Assembly: GCF_932526225.1 (NCBI RefSeq)
Contig: NC_064043.1
Coordinates: 5,261,501 to 5,325,500 of the forward strand
Direction of reading: 5' to 3'
DNA: 64,000 bases
From: Nematostella vectensis
Lineage: Eukaryota; Cnidaria; Anthozoa; Actiniaria; Edwardsiidae
Part shown: one piece after another, positions 10,157 to 22,613 of the stretch
Layout: each line of letters begins with the position of its first letter
Position numbering within the stretch: the first letter of the stretch is position 1
The notes under the pieces: generated by a model
Seen by the model: the letters and a program-made list of their open reading frames with translations, nothing else
Database searches by the model: none
What the model was told of the DNA's origin: nothing
Translations under genes and position numbers: made by a program

Positions 10157-13100
10157 TATACTCGGCCAAATTGATTTTAATGCAATGCGTATAATGTAAT
10201 TATATTTACTGAGGCAATTTTGCTTAAATGCACAAGAGATAATCTTTACCAGGAACAAATAATATTAAGAAAGAAAAATTGTTGGAATAGTGTGTCAGTG
10301 CAATAAGTATAAAGTTATGCTTGTATAGGGTGCTAAGATCAGGAGTTATTCAAGAAAATTCAGCAGCCTACACTTGCATGTGTTAATCAAAACATTTCAG
10401 TGAGGTCATTATTAGTGCGGCTAGTGCGCCAGTGCTGAAAAACGCAAGACTAGTTCCAGTACCACACGGTTAAACCAGCCTTGTTGTTTTGAAATGACGG
10501 CGTTCTACCTGCGAACTGTCACATTTTGGCGAATGCTAAGAAAACTAGACCAAACTTAAGGCTATAATTTTCTTTATGACTCCCTCATTATCAAACAAAT
10601 CTGTCATCTTTCGTACAGTATTATTTTAATGCTGTACAGTTAGTCAAAACAGCGACTAAAGTCAGCCTTATCAACCTTTACTTGATCGAATCAACACTAC
10701 CATTGTTTTTGTGTTTTTGCCAGAACATGTGCATTCGCATACGTAATTCAGCACTGTCAGCTAGTGCAGACCCAAAGACGGGGGGCTCAAATGGGAAGGT
10801 CCGACCAAATGAAGACAAATTGCGTACTGCTGCTAGGGCAAGGTACTAGAGAAAATGGTCTGCTAGATGTCTACATGAATTCCCCCTATGCACTACCCTG
10901 TCTATAGGCCTGTAATAATATTAAGTATGGATATAGAAATTGACCCAGGTAGGCTTATCAAACAATCTCTGCTACATTCATGAAGAAAAACATTATTACT
11001 CTAAACATGTTTCAAGTAATGAAGGCTGTTTACATGTTTTGTAGAAATGAAAAGTCAATGTAATAGACAAACTAAGAATATATTCATCGAACTCTATATG
11101 CCTTAGAAGGTTATTTGGTTAATAAATTACAGTACCCCCCAAAAAATTAATGTATCTATCATTCAAGCCAAGATTTCAATGTACCAGAATTCCTGAATTC
11201 TCAATCATTGTGTTTTCTAGAATAGTATTTTACAACAATTGTTTTGAAACAATCTCTTAATTACTTTCTTAACATATCTTGGTGTGTAAATACTGTTAGT
11301 AATTGCACTTTCCTGACCCTTAATCATTTGATCAATATGTCATTGTATGGATTTAGTTGTTTTGGCCAATCACATTGTCCCTAAAGTGAGTTTAAGCAAT
11401 TTGTTAACATCCCACTCTTCCACCACTATGACCTTCAAAGTTTTGGCAATATGGAAAATAATACCTTCTTCTCTAGTGAGTGACCTTGAGACAAGGCTTG
11501 TATTGGTTAAATACATAAGCTTTTTGCACTCATGAAGGTGACAGTACCCTGTGTACCCGAGGCTCCAAGCTTCACTTCAAACGGTGACATTCGCAGCTCT
11601 TTGAAGCTGGGAGCCTCTGGTGCCCAGGGTAGGGTTAGAGACATGTACTGCCAGGGCCATGCGCCCCACCTCATTCTAGTTTCAAGTCTGCCAAGCAGCG
11701 TATTTCAACTGTTATTCAGGCGCGAAGCAAGGTTTTTTTTTCCCAAGTACGTGCTTTTTAGATCCCCCACCCTTGAAAAATTATAAATGTTTCAGATTGC
11801 TTCACAGCACTCAATAACCACTGCCTTCTGGACATGCCTCCTAATTGGCTTTACACCAATTGCCAAAAAAACAAAAGGAATAGGTATTCCAAGCTTTCTT
11901 TGTGGAACACCTCCATTTATTTGAGATCACAGGTGAACCAAAACTCCCATAGCTGACGCTATCCTAGGTCTGGAATATAACGCAAGCCTAGGTCTGGAAT
12001 AAAGTATCCCGATTTTTCAAGAAACACCTAAAATTGGGCAGTCATTAATGTGTAACAATCACATAAATAAACAATCTTTCCAAATGAACACATTTATTTC
12101 ACTAAGAATAAACAATTGCTAAAAAGTATTAGTTATTATCTCACCAGCTTTGTACAGAGTTCATTTCCTAATTTAAACTTATTTACAGTGTTCCTAACTC
12201 ATATCAAGCCAAAATGGTTACACTTCAAAATAAATATCATTATACTTAAACAACCACAAAAATATATCATATTGAAAAATGTCAAACGACACGACCAAAA
12301 ATTATACTGTGAGAGATTATAAGGGTGGTTGCTTATATTGCCAGCAAAACTGTGTTTTTGCTTAGCACAGACCGGTTTGTTTGCAGTTTTCTTTGAGATT
12401 GCCTTGTGATTAAGATAAAGTGGTAATTGTTCACTAGTAATAATTCACCTATCATAATTCAGCGTGCTCTAACCTCAGCCCCCCTTCCGCTCCAAAAAAG
12501 ACCTGACAGCCAGAACTTGGGGGAAGCCATCTAACAACATAAATTAGTATGCAAATGTTTTCTTAGGCTCTTGAACCACCCTGCACTCACTGGAGTGTGA
12601 TTCAAGCTACCCTAAGGCATAACAAGCCATCCCTATCCACTTAAGTGGATCCAAATTAAAATGTTAAGAAGAAATGGTAGACAAAACAGATTAGCCCACA
12701 GCTATGTGTTTTAAATATTGAAGCCCCAAACAAATCCAAGAAGAATTCCCCTTTCAAGGAATCCTGGCTCCACCCTTGACATTTTGATTCTTAGAAAATA
12801 GACATGGAGTGAGAGAGATGCAAGGGTTGGCTAAAAAAAATACATATAAGATACAACTGTACAAAAAAAACATCACTTGAATGTTTGGCATTCCTAATGA
12901 TTGCATCATTGCTTATTCATCATCAAATATGACAATCAACTTTGAAGGTAAATCTATCTAATCATGGCAAAAGAAATAATATGGTAGGAATTCCTGAAAA
13001 TAACTTTGGAATAGCCTACTGACAGGCAGTGGACTGTTTTTTTTTAAGTGGAGAAAACAGAATTTTATGGGGCTGTTTCCATCTTAGATGTACAAAATAA

Positions 13101-14414
13101 TGTCCCTCCCTTTTTTGCATGTGTCCATTTATCCAGTTTTCTCCATAGTAAAAGACAGTGCAACACCAGCAAGCAAAGAAATATTTATCACTGAAAAACA
13201 GCAAATATAATTCAAGTGAAATCTTTTAAGTTTCATCTTTGAATCAGCAAAATTATGTGTGTATAGCTACAAAAAGATGCATGATAAAGGACATTTCCAT
13301 TTCCAGCCTGACTTGAAGATTTCAAATTTTTACACAAAACCTGAGGGGTGATGCCCCCTTGACACGAGACCCGAAACCTCTGAATGGGCCTTCTACTCTT
13401 CATTGTCTATACATAATATAAAAAAATAAGATTAATTCAAATTTAATGGGAGTCCCAGAAAGTGAGCTGAGACAAAAGTGCAGTGGAATATACAAAAATA
13501 ACAGAATCATTTTTCACAAGCTTAGTTCAAGTGGTGGTTATTACCCATAAGCCAAATTACAAAAAAAGGATCACCATCTTACAGTATTATTGCTAAGGTT
13601 TCAGATACCATGCTCATGAGTACCAACAGTGATACTAATACTTAACAGTTTTAGACAACATGTTTAAAATTTAAATATTAGAAGGCTCATGGTTAATATA
13701 CTTGCAAGTGAACTTAGCCTTGGAGATTATAAAACAATATTTAAATTACTGTGATGACATTTTTACATAGTGATGAAATTGTACTTATTTACACTAAATT
13801 TTGCTAGAAGAATAAATGCTCATTAGATATCCTGTTTTACAGCAGACAGGGACTACATGAACTATTTCTAAAAATCTAGACAAGAATTCAAAAAGTCATT
13901 TGTATCCCTTTTAGTTCTGCTGCGAGTGCAAATCTTCTACTGGAATTTGATTCTTGATCTGTTTCAACAAACTCTACACGTAGCAGAGAGTCCCTTGTAA
14001 GCAGCAACGGTTGGCACCTAACACTACCAGTGGGGATACAGGGTGCTCCAAGGGTAGAGGGAGGGGAGAAACAGGCTATGGAAAACTGGATATTGAGAGG
14101 AATGATACAGAGACAACTAGGGGGTAAAGCCACCCGGTCATTTCCTTATCATTTTGAAAAAAAAGGGGGAGGGGCGCCCCTCAACCCCACCCCTGCTGGC
14201 ACTGCCGCACACTTTAAGTTTTATACACAGTTGGCACCCTTTGAAATATCCTTGGTCCACCTCCAAATACTATCCTGAGCTAGTTGTTGATTGTTGCTGT
14301 GGTTAATACTTGATATTAGCTAAACGATATCACCCAGTTTTGGCAGTGGGCCATGAAATTTGCATGTATAAATGCTGTCTTTTAAATCGGGATATCAATT
14401 AAAAGAGGTTTTTT
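10157..14414. other. Long non-coding stretch between RAB9 and UBL3
   Basis: Holds the RAB9 3'-UTR (AATAAA at 11121-11126 is a possible poly-A signal) and presumably the UBL3 3'-UTR on the minus strand (several TTTATT, e.g. 11911 and 12091). A palindromic element is at 11546-11632 and a piece of the dispersed G/C-run repeat at 14126-14196. Short open frames have no recognisable domain. I see no gene. Confidence 0.6.
11546..11632. repeat. Imperfect palindrome (hairpin-forming element)
   Basis: The left arm accctgtgtacccgaggctcc...agcttca pairs with the right arm tttgaagctgggagcctctggtgcccagggt, with several mismatches around a short loop. Likely a MITE-like or foldback repeat. Confidence 0.6.
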
Positions 14415-17400
14415 TTAAAGGATTGTACAGCAGCAGCTTCTCTCGTCTGTTTTTTCTCGATTTCTCAATCCTGGAAAAGAAAAAAGGCGAAAACATCAGA
14501 TGTGATCTCATCTTTAAAGTCTGTCAGTTGCTATTACTGATGGATAACAATAAAAAAAGGACAAGGGCTTTTAAATATCTGGTTCTTTTGTTTAAATAAC
14601 AGGTGCTTTTGTTATCATGGCAACAAACTTGAAAGCTTTATAATACAACCATGCCAATGTAATTTCTGTTTCTAGTTTTTTGTAAAACATAGCATTTAAC
14701 TAGGATGACAATATAGTGACCGAGAGATGCTCTTAAGGAATTTAGCCTCTTGAACTTGGATACAGTGAAACCTGGAGTTTATGATACTGGATTTTACGAT
14801 AATTTCGGTTTTACGATGACGTTCCTTTCTCCAGGTGGAAATACAGTGAAATGTGTGAGAAATTACCCCGACCTAACGATATTGGATACAATGATATTCT
14901 CGATTTTACGATACAAATCTTTTCCCCCAAGTGTAATTATGACCTAGATACAACGATATTACTGATTCTGTCTATCAACAAAGAAAGAAAAACTAAAGAC
15001 ACCACACACGTGCAGCACAGTTAATCGATTTTCTTGACTTGACAGATCTTGTTAAATGCAGACTACAGTTTACAGAGAGTAACTGTACAGAGTACAGTTA
15101 CAATATTATTATTTTGTAAAAGTTGATAACTAACCCGACCTCGCTACAACGATATTTTCAATAGATTTTCCTAGATATGGTAAAATTGAGGACCTCTTTC
15201 TAACAATACCTCAATTTTACAATACATTTTCTTTCTCCCGAGGCACATCGTAAATACAGGTTCCACTGTATCAGGTTCCCACTGCACACATTAGTAAAAC
15301 AACTATTGCAGTTTACCTTGGGATGCTGGTTCTGGTAGATTTTCTCTTGCAACTAGATGCATAACAGTTCTTTTCCCCAATGGAAGGTGTAAAGCTGGCA
15401 AAAAAAATCAATTCAATGCAACATTTAAACATCAGTAAATCGAGATTATTTGTTATATATTTTACTTCTGTTAGGACCTAAAATTTTGATCATCCATATA
15501 TATAGTATGTACAGTCCTTTTCAAAAGCACTGCCACAGCCTCTATTTACACAGGGGTTTCATTAGGCCCCGGCGGCCGGCAGAACCACCAGCTATTTTCA
15601 ACTGAGCGCTGGCTACTTTTTTTAAGGTTTGTTAAAGTTTAAGTTGAACTAATAAAACGAAATAACTTCCACGCCCTTTCACCCACTTCACCGCCTACCC
15701 TGAAACTTAATGAAACCCCTGTTAGATATATAAGGCCAAAAAATACCACATTGACTGAGAAAGAGTTAATTTTTTTTGGGGGGGAGGGGGGAGGATTTTA
15801 TGGTTTGTAAGTGGTTAAAAAATGCAACAAAACAGCAATGTGAAAGGTCATCTCTTAAAATTTTCATCCCTAAAATAATCCTTGGAAGGCCTAAAAAAAT
15901 AACAGACCACCGATTATTTGGTAGTCGCCTCTACCATTAGAATATAGGGAGTATGCCCCAGAGGCCTTACTGTATTTAGCTACCAAACAATTATACAAAG
16001 ACTTAAAGAAAACCTAAAGGGAAACAACAAACACAGAATGGTGCTATAACAAAAAAGGATGTACCACTTGCAATGCCGCCAACATCTGGACCATAAGGTC
16101 TATGCGGCAATTTTGGTCTCACTTTGTTATTTTTCTTATTGTTTTTTATAGGCAAAAGGAGGGTAATTCAAAATGAAAATTGAGTATTTCTGAAAGCACA
16201 AGTTTGGCTATCATTTCATTGTTGGACAAACAATAGAAAAAAAATCCTGTAAGCACCTGTTCAATGCATGTTACTTGGTAGCCATGCTTTTCGAAAACTG
16301 TCACTATTACTCGGTTCTCGTCAAACCTACCTCCTAATGTTACATTTCCATGAAGAAACCGCCCTTGATATATTAACTTGAGTATATTATGGGAGCTCAC
16401 AGTCTCTTCTTTCCAATCTATCAATCAAGCAGAATTTAATCAAAACATTACTCAGAGGTTTGTGGCTAAATTATTTAACTGTTTTTTCCCTGACATCTCA
16501 GAACAACACATTCTCTCTTCTAAGCATCAAGAAAATAATAATTAGGTCTCTGCAATCATAACATAGCAATACCTTCAGGCCAATGTTCAAACACTTGTTG
16601 GGTTATGTAATAAGCAGTATCACTTGGTGAAAACACAAATTCATGAGTTTTGCCAGAGACAAGGATTAACCGCAGGCATATCTGAACAAAAAAAAAAAAA
16701 AAAAACAGAATATAACCATACTGAGACATACATAAATTGTCCTAGAGGATACTCATAATGAAATAATAAAGGATATAAAATTTTGGAAATCTTATCATGA
16801 TAAATAGAACACGGATGGGGCGTTTTGTGTATATGGTACCTAAATGTGAAATACAACCTGTCAAGTAAAGAGTTAGTATCGTAGCTGTCAACCGCTTAAG
16901 GAAAAATCTGGAGAAAATACAGTGAATGGATCAGAAGTACCAAGATAGCTAATGCGGGAGAATACAGTAAATGTATGGATAGGAGAGACTCCCACCTAAT
17001 GCGGAAGAGTTGACAACTAGTATACAACACAAATGCACTTTCTTTAGTGCACAGCCGGAGGGGGGGGGGGGGAACTATTTATCAAAGCACTATTTGTCAA
17101 ATATAATAGTGGGGTAGTGTTTTAGAGTAACATGTAGCATTAGAGTTCAATTTGAGCTGGCTTGAAAAACAAGACAATGAGATTAAGTGGGCATATCCTC
17201 TCTCATTTACACACATACAATCCTCCCATACAGCAAATCATGTAAAATTCCATAATAAATAATGAATCCACACATGCATTATAGAAGTCTGGAATATAAT
17301 AGTATGAAGGTAGTGACTACAATGTATTTATAAGGGTCCATTTTTTATCTAATCTTATTCAGGGTAGAGCCGTCTAACTAAGGATGCGATACTGGAAAAG

Positions 17401-18548
17401 ATATGAGTTGTTTACACTGCATAACCAATCTTTTGTAAAGCTATAGACAACTAAAAAAATGTCTAAAAATTGTTTTTTAACAAAAAACAAAAATGCTTAC
17501 AAGAAATTCGAAAAAAACCTTTCGTTATCCTAATACTCATTTGGTGGCATCTGTTCCGACCTGCAATAATTGCGCTGTTGTTTTTCTACCATATGGTTTG
17601 TTTCTGTCTGGTGTTAGTATCTAGATAGAAAGTTGCCATTTGAATCGAATACTGGATCAACTTTCAAGCGAGAAGTTCAAATTCGTTATGGTTGTCAAAT
17701 CAGCTACATCAAATCGAAAAGAATTCCGAAATTTTTATAAATAAATGCATAGAGATCACGAGTAACAATAGAGAGGGAGTAAAAAACCTCTCCGGATATG
17801 GAAACCTGCAAATGGACCGAGCTTTCACACTAAACGGCGAAGCGATCGGGAGCAATAATCGAGCATTTCGCTAGCAAAAACAGAACCAAGAAAAACCTTT
17901 AAAAATATATATAATTTGAAATGAGTTAAAAAATACCGGGGCCAAAACAATTGGACTCGAAAACAAAAAGAGTATTTCGTGAAATCATGGCAACGGGTAT
18001 TATAGAAACGGCAATATAAACATATTGAGAAAAATTTTTTGAAAATAAATCAAACTTTGGAGTCCAATCGAGATGAAATTGTTTGCTCTTGTGAAGAAAG
18101 ACCACAAAAATAAAACATAAATATACGTGAGACGGGGTTTGTGATGCGTCATGGGCAACATTTCAAATGAATAAGTACTTCGGACTCTAATTTCGCCCGA
18201 TCATGCTTTTCGGAAACACACAAAAACAGTAATAATATATAAAAGTTAGGTATTTGTCAAATACTTGTACTTCTTGTGCTTTAGTCGAGAGGATTTTGAT
18301 CTTAAAACATTTATCCTGTCTGTGAAGGGCAAGCATCCATCGATGCCAAAATATCAAATTCTCGGCATCGGGATGCACAAAGAAAACTCTTGATTCCCAT
18401 ACAAGGGAGTTCTCCCATCAGAGTAGATACTGAACTATTTATACATGGAGCTACAACGGTTAAATCTAGCCTTGATAGCCTTCCCAAAAAATACAGAACT
18501 AACCTTGTCCTCCGGAATACATTTAGTTCGCTGTGTAGCTGTTGTCAT
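14415..18548 (-). CDS. UBL3: UBL3, membrane-anchored ubiquitin-fold protein
   Basis: Exons 18504-18548, 16573-16681, 16331-16417, 15317-15394, 14415-14470; in-frame total 124 residues (human 117). The protein has a ubiquitin-like fold that is not conjugated but anchored to membranes by prenylation and linked to sorting into small extracellular vesicles (family knowledge). Visible: IPEDK|ICLRLILVSGKTHEF, HWPEDWKEETVSSHNILKL, IYQGRFLHGNVTLG and KRTVMHLVARENLPEPASQG. The C-terminus is LRNREKTDERSCCCTIL, a CAAX box CTIL preceded by two extra cysteines available for palmitoylation. Exon 1 (MTTATQRTKC...) has donor GTTAGT and is the least conserved part; the PEDK end and phase 0 support it. Introns contain a pogo-like and a hAT-like MITE. 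Confidence 0.93.
14761..15270. mobile_element. Pogo/Tigger-like MITE in a UBL3 intron
   Basis: Terminal inverted repeats TACAGTGAAACCTG (14761) and CAGGTTCCACTGTA (ending 15270) match with one mismatch, and TA at both ends fits the TA target-site preference of the Tc1/mariner/pogo group. The interior is full of ttttacgata / aacgatatt strings that mirror the ends. No transposase frame fits in 510 bases, so it is non-autonomous. Confidence 0.75.
15551..15721. mobile_element. hAT-like MITE, 171 bp, in a UBL3 intron
   Basis: Perfect 14-base terminal inverted repeats: CAGGGGTTTCATTA at 15551 and TAATGAAACCCCTG ending at 15721. CAGGG ends are typical of hAT-group elements. The eight-base flanks (tatttaca / ttagatat) do not show a clean target duplication. 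Non-coding. Confidence 0.7.
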
Positions 18549-18788
18549 TTCAGCGAGCGAACCCGATTTCCCGCTCGAGTTTAGCGAGGAAACAAACAAA
18601 ATATTCAAGCAGCTGTAGTGTTAAAGGTGTACATAGAGACCTCTTTAAACATTCAAGATGCGATCCCTTCGAAGTTTCGACCCATGAAGACGGTTTCTGT
18701 GTATTTGTTTGGCCTGTAAAACCTCCGAAGAAATCCTAGAGAGTTCAGCCCTTTCCTCGACGCTGCCAAAGCATGCTGGGAAACTAGG

Positions 18789-18813
18789 TGACGTCAAACA
18801 TCCATATGCAAAT
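18789..18813. promoter_or_regulatory. CRE palindrome plus octamer upstream of UBL3
   Basis: TGACGTCA at 18789-18796 is a full cAMP-response-element palindrome and ATGCAAAT at 18806-18813 is a POU octamer; both are about 240-265 bases upstream of the UBL3 start codon. Motif match only. Confidence 0.35.
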
Positions 18814-19171
18814 GAAGCAAATGGTGAAAAAACAAGTGAAAACTGAGCGGAAGCCAAAAAGGTTTTTATAACAACAATATCGAGTCCATCATGGGCAACA
18901 ATATAAACTTGGTTTTAAAAAGCGCGCATTTACTTTTCTTTATTTATGACCAGAAAGCCGGACATAACAAATGCTGTTTTTTTTTTAATATTATTATGTA
19001 CTATTATTTGAACATGTCGCTCGAGGGAGATTTCGCAAACCTAGCGCATCCTGGCCCCACAAGTGGGTTTTAATGAAAGAAGCTGCCGCAGGTGATTAGG
19101 AAAAGAAAACTTAACGGTAGTTAATTTTTGTAGGCCAATTTTTCAATGCTACATCATAACAACCTCGTTTC

Positions 19172-19244
19172 CAGGGTCTTCTAGGTAATTTTCAATATGG
19201 CGTCTGGCTAACCGCCATATTGAAAAATTACCCAGAAGACCCTG
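19172..19244. repeat. Near-perfect hairpin, arms about 31 bp
   Basis: Left arm cagggtcttctaggtaattt...caatatggcg and right arm cgccatattg...aaattacccagaagaccctg are complementary with one mismatch and one inserted base, separated by a 10-base loop. The arms resemble a terminal motif I associate with abundant anthozoan repeats. Confidence 0.8.
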
Positions 19245-19710
19245 AGAAAGTGGTTGAAGATCATAATCGACAGATTGATATCCAAATAAGAAGAAACAGA
19301 AAAGAGGGATTTACGGGGCAAGGGGTTCAGGGGGAGGCCTTGCATTGCCGGTGCGCAATGCTTTCGAGGAAGGATTTCTAGCCATCTTTTTTTTTTCAAA
19401 TTATCGAGAACGACTGGGTATGAGTCTGCCATTGGGATGGAGTGGGGAACATTTTGAGTCAGCAATCTGATCCCCAGAGGCTAGGGTCGTTTGGCCAGCG
19501 GGGAAATCGAGCCATAGACACTGTTGTAGTCCAAGCATAGGTATGGCTAGATGGCACGAGTATGCATTGGGATATACAGCACACACACAGGAGAAAAAAC
19601 CTTCGCATTACTCTTCATTAGTACTCCTCAGGTCTTGGTTGAGCGGAAAAAGGCAATAATTCCAGAAAGCGTAATTCCACAAAAAACCCCAAATTCAATC
19701 CCTGTGTAAC

Positions 19711-19876
19711 GGCCATTTCCACGGCTGCTTGTTTACACACCCATCAGGCAGCACCTCTAAACAACGGGCATTCTAAGGGTGCCTGTTTCCCGCACTTTAG
19801 GCAAGCACCTCTATTTGACGGGCATTTCTCCAGGTGTTTGTTACAAACACTTTCGACGAGCACATGTATACAAAAG
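19711..19876. repeat. Three degenerate tandem units of about 55 bp
   Basis: Units share ggccatt/gggcatt, a gtg-cctgtttcc-like block and gcacctct followed by acgggcat. Divergence is high. Confidence 0.6.
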
Positions 19877-20812
19877 ACATTTTTTAACGGTTTGTTGATT
19901 TATATGTGTTTATCCATGATTCCACACGAATGGCGAGGCATGTATCCCTATCTAAAAATAAAGAGGGTCAGTTGCATAAAGATTTCAAAAATACCAAACA
20001 TAAAACACATGTTAAAAAAGCTATAAATCTTTACTTGCAACACGAACACATAAAAATACTAACTACTAAATACTAAAGTTACATGTCTCCATTTCTTATT
20101 TTTTCTTTTGAAATTATTCATTATCGACTTTGTACATAATTCTCGGAATTTCTATTTAAAAGTCCATATATTTTCTCTTAAATCATTAAGCGTAAGCATG
20201 ATGGCAATTCTACCAGAAATTCTAAATTGTATTTTTAAGATTTTTAAGATCTTTGAAAATTCCTGTCTGGGAAGGGGCGAATTGCCGTAAATGATGTAAA
20301 TTAGGTTGAAAATCTCACCCCCCCCCCCCCCCCTTGTCTTCTCGAAAACATTTCTCACAAAACGTCACACCAGAGATTATGGTGTTTTCGATACGAAGTA
20401 CCCCTCGGCCCCAAGCCCACGCGGCCGGCCAGGTGGAAACTTCCAATTTAGATACTTTGGAGCCGGCTTGTGTGAAACTATTAAAATGGAGCCGTTTGTG
20501 TTGCAGGGTGAATTAGATTTTACAGTTTTTTGCTACTAAAATGTACATCAAATTTCAAATGATTTTTGTGGCACTAGAAGAGTCACAGCTTGTCACACAA
20601 GTAGAATCCAGAGTTCATTACATATAACCCTTACACAACCTTGGGGCACTCATGGAAAATATTCCTGGTTTGTCTACGCTAGACGCAATTCGAATCGAAG
20701 CGTCAATACTACTATAAACACAATAGGTGACGCGAACATTGCCGCCTAAACGGGTGCTGCTATTGGTTTATTGCATCAGTCACGGAGTTTAAGTGACCTG
20801 CTCCAGGAATCT

Positions 20813-21392
20813 GGTTTGCCCCGGGATCAATCTGGTTTACTCCGGCATTAATCTGGTTTACTCCGGGATCAGGTTTACCCGGGATCAATCCAATTTACTC
20901 CGGGATCAATCTGGTTTACTCCGGGATCAATCCGATTTACTCCGGGATCAATCTGGTTTACCCCGGGATCAATCCGATTTACTCCGGGATCAATCTGGTT
21001 TACCCTGGGATCAATCCGATTTACTCCGGGATCAATCTGGTTTACTCCGGGATCATTCCGATTTACTCCGGGATCAATCCGATTTACTCCGGGATCAATC
21101 CGATTTACTCCGGGATCAATCCGATTTACTCCGGGATCAATCCGATTTACTCCGGGATCAATCCGATTTACCCTGGGATCAATCTGGTTTACCCCGGGAT
21201 CAATCTGGTTTACTCCAGGATCAATCTGGTTTACCCCGGGATCAATCTGGTTTACCCCGGGATCAATCTGGTTTACTCCGGGATCAATCTGGTTTACCCC
21301 GGGATAAATCTGGTTTACTCCGGGATCAATCTGGTTTACTCCGGGATCAATCTGGTTTACTCCGGGATCAATCTGGTTTACTCCGGGAGCTC
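20813..21392. repeat. 21-bp minisatellite, about 27 units, two variant types
   Basis: The unit reads ccgggatcaatctggtttact or the same with atccgattt in place of atctggttt. The two variants (encoding RDQSGLL and RDQSDLL) alternate and cluster in blocks: the second type dominates the middle (about 21050-21170), the first the right half. Because 21 is divisible by three, one frame stays open over 200 codons (20793-21398), but it is low-complexity, has no family and no codon-bias evidence; I treat it as non-coding satellite DNA. Confidence 0.9.
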
Positions 21393-21398
21393 TGTTGA

Positions 21399-22613
21399 TC
21401 GCCGTAGAGACTTCTGTTTCTGGCGAATCTCTTCAAGGATGTGTTTGGTGGAACCCTCTCTTCTCAAGAAGCGAGACTACGAAAAAAAAAACAAAGATTA
21501 GCAAGCCATTGAGAAACTATCATTCACATAACATAAAATTAGGTGACAACAGTGTTCACTACGAAACTCGGCGCGTAAGGCGGTGTGCATTTGTTTTGGT
21601 TATCTGGTCATTTGTTTTGGTTACTTGCAGTGGACTTATTTGGAGCGCAATTTGCGCAGATTTCTTTCCCTTCTCTTTTTTACATTTGAATACATTGAAT
21701 ACTGATAGATTGACCTGTTTAATTTTTTTTATCGTTTATTTCAAAAGATAATTACATAAGTCTCTACATGCTCGAATATTCAGCACTATTCTTTCTCGGC
21801 TACAGAAATCACGAAAGCTGCCGCAAAGCAGGTATCCGATATACGGATTCTTTCACGTCAAGAGTGATTCTAACAATCTCTCTACGCGAAGGTCATAAGT
21901 GGAATGGCAATGATCCTGTCAAAGACAGGAAGGAAGCTAAAACCGCTTCTTCAGCTTATGTCAAAACACACTCAACAAGACGTAGCGGATCATTTCGCAC
22001 TCACGAAGTCCTTTTAAGGTTCCCCTTACCAATACACGATTCATAAACAAACTTTTGTGCGTCATTTGTTTTGTCTGGTGCGTTTTAAGTAATCCATGGA
22101 ATGAACTTAATATGAGGTACGGATTTTATTACAAATACACAATTAGTAAACGAACTTTTTTGTGTTTCTGTTTCGACTAGTGTTGTGAACTGGCGATGTG
22201 CTCGTGAGCCTCATCCAGGGGAGCGCAGTGAAAAAGAGTTCATAATTGACATCATAAATGTGTCAAAACAGGCATCAAACTTGATTGATTATTACGGATA
22301 TTAACAAAACTAATCACGCAAGAATATAAAATTACTTGCAGGAAAAAAAACACACAAAAACGCAGCGGTGACATCAATTACAGCAAAAAAAAAAAAAAAA
22401 ATAGCAACAAAAAAACAGCAGGCCCCAAAAATAACATTAGCGGCACGTGAAAACAGAGCAAAACAGCAATAAAGTAAATAAAAATAGCAACAACAACAAC
22501 AAAATCTACACTAACAACAAAAGTAACATCGGCAGCGGCAACAGCAACAACTACAGAAGCAGATACAACAACTTTTTGACGAAAAAAAAAAACCGGTAAG
22601 TTATATTACCTAC
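21399..22613. other. Presumed 3' region of ARAP, last exon not identified
   Basis: The ARAP reading frame leaves exon 44 (22614) with two bases of a split codon, so at least one terminal exon must lie further left on the minus strand. I could not identify it with confidence. The stretch also holds A-rich and CAA-rich simple sequence (about 22380-22570). Confidence 0.5.

Larger units (their letters stand above)
18814..20812. other. Intergenic with small repeats, no gene seen
   Basis: Between the UBL3 upstream region and the 21-bp minisatellite. Holds a near-perfect hairpin at 19172-19244, degenerate repeats at 19711-19876 and a C-run near 20318. The short open frames here lack recognisable domains. 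Confidence 0.6.

Noticed and set aside
20793-21398. 201-codon open frame on the plus strand
   Set aside because: Entirely the in-frame reading of a 21-bp minisatellite; no domain and no complex sequence except a few flanking codons.
22510-22556. Possible last ARAP exon (acceptor TGTAG, in-frame cysteine-rich reading to a TAG stop)
   Set aside because: Encoded by CAA/GTT-type simple sequence, with no homology; the terminal exon is left undefined instead.
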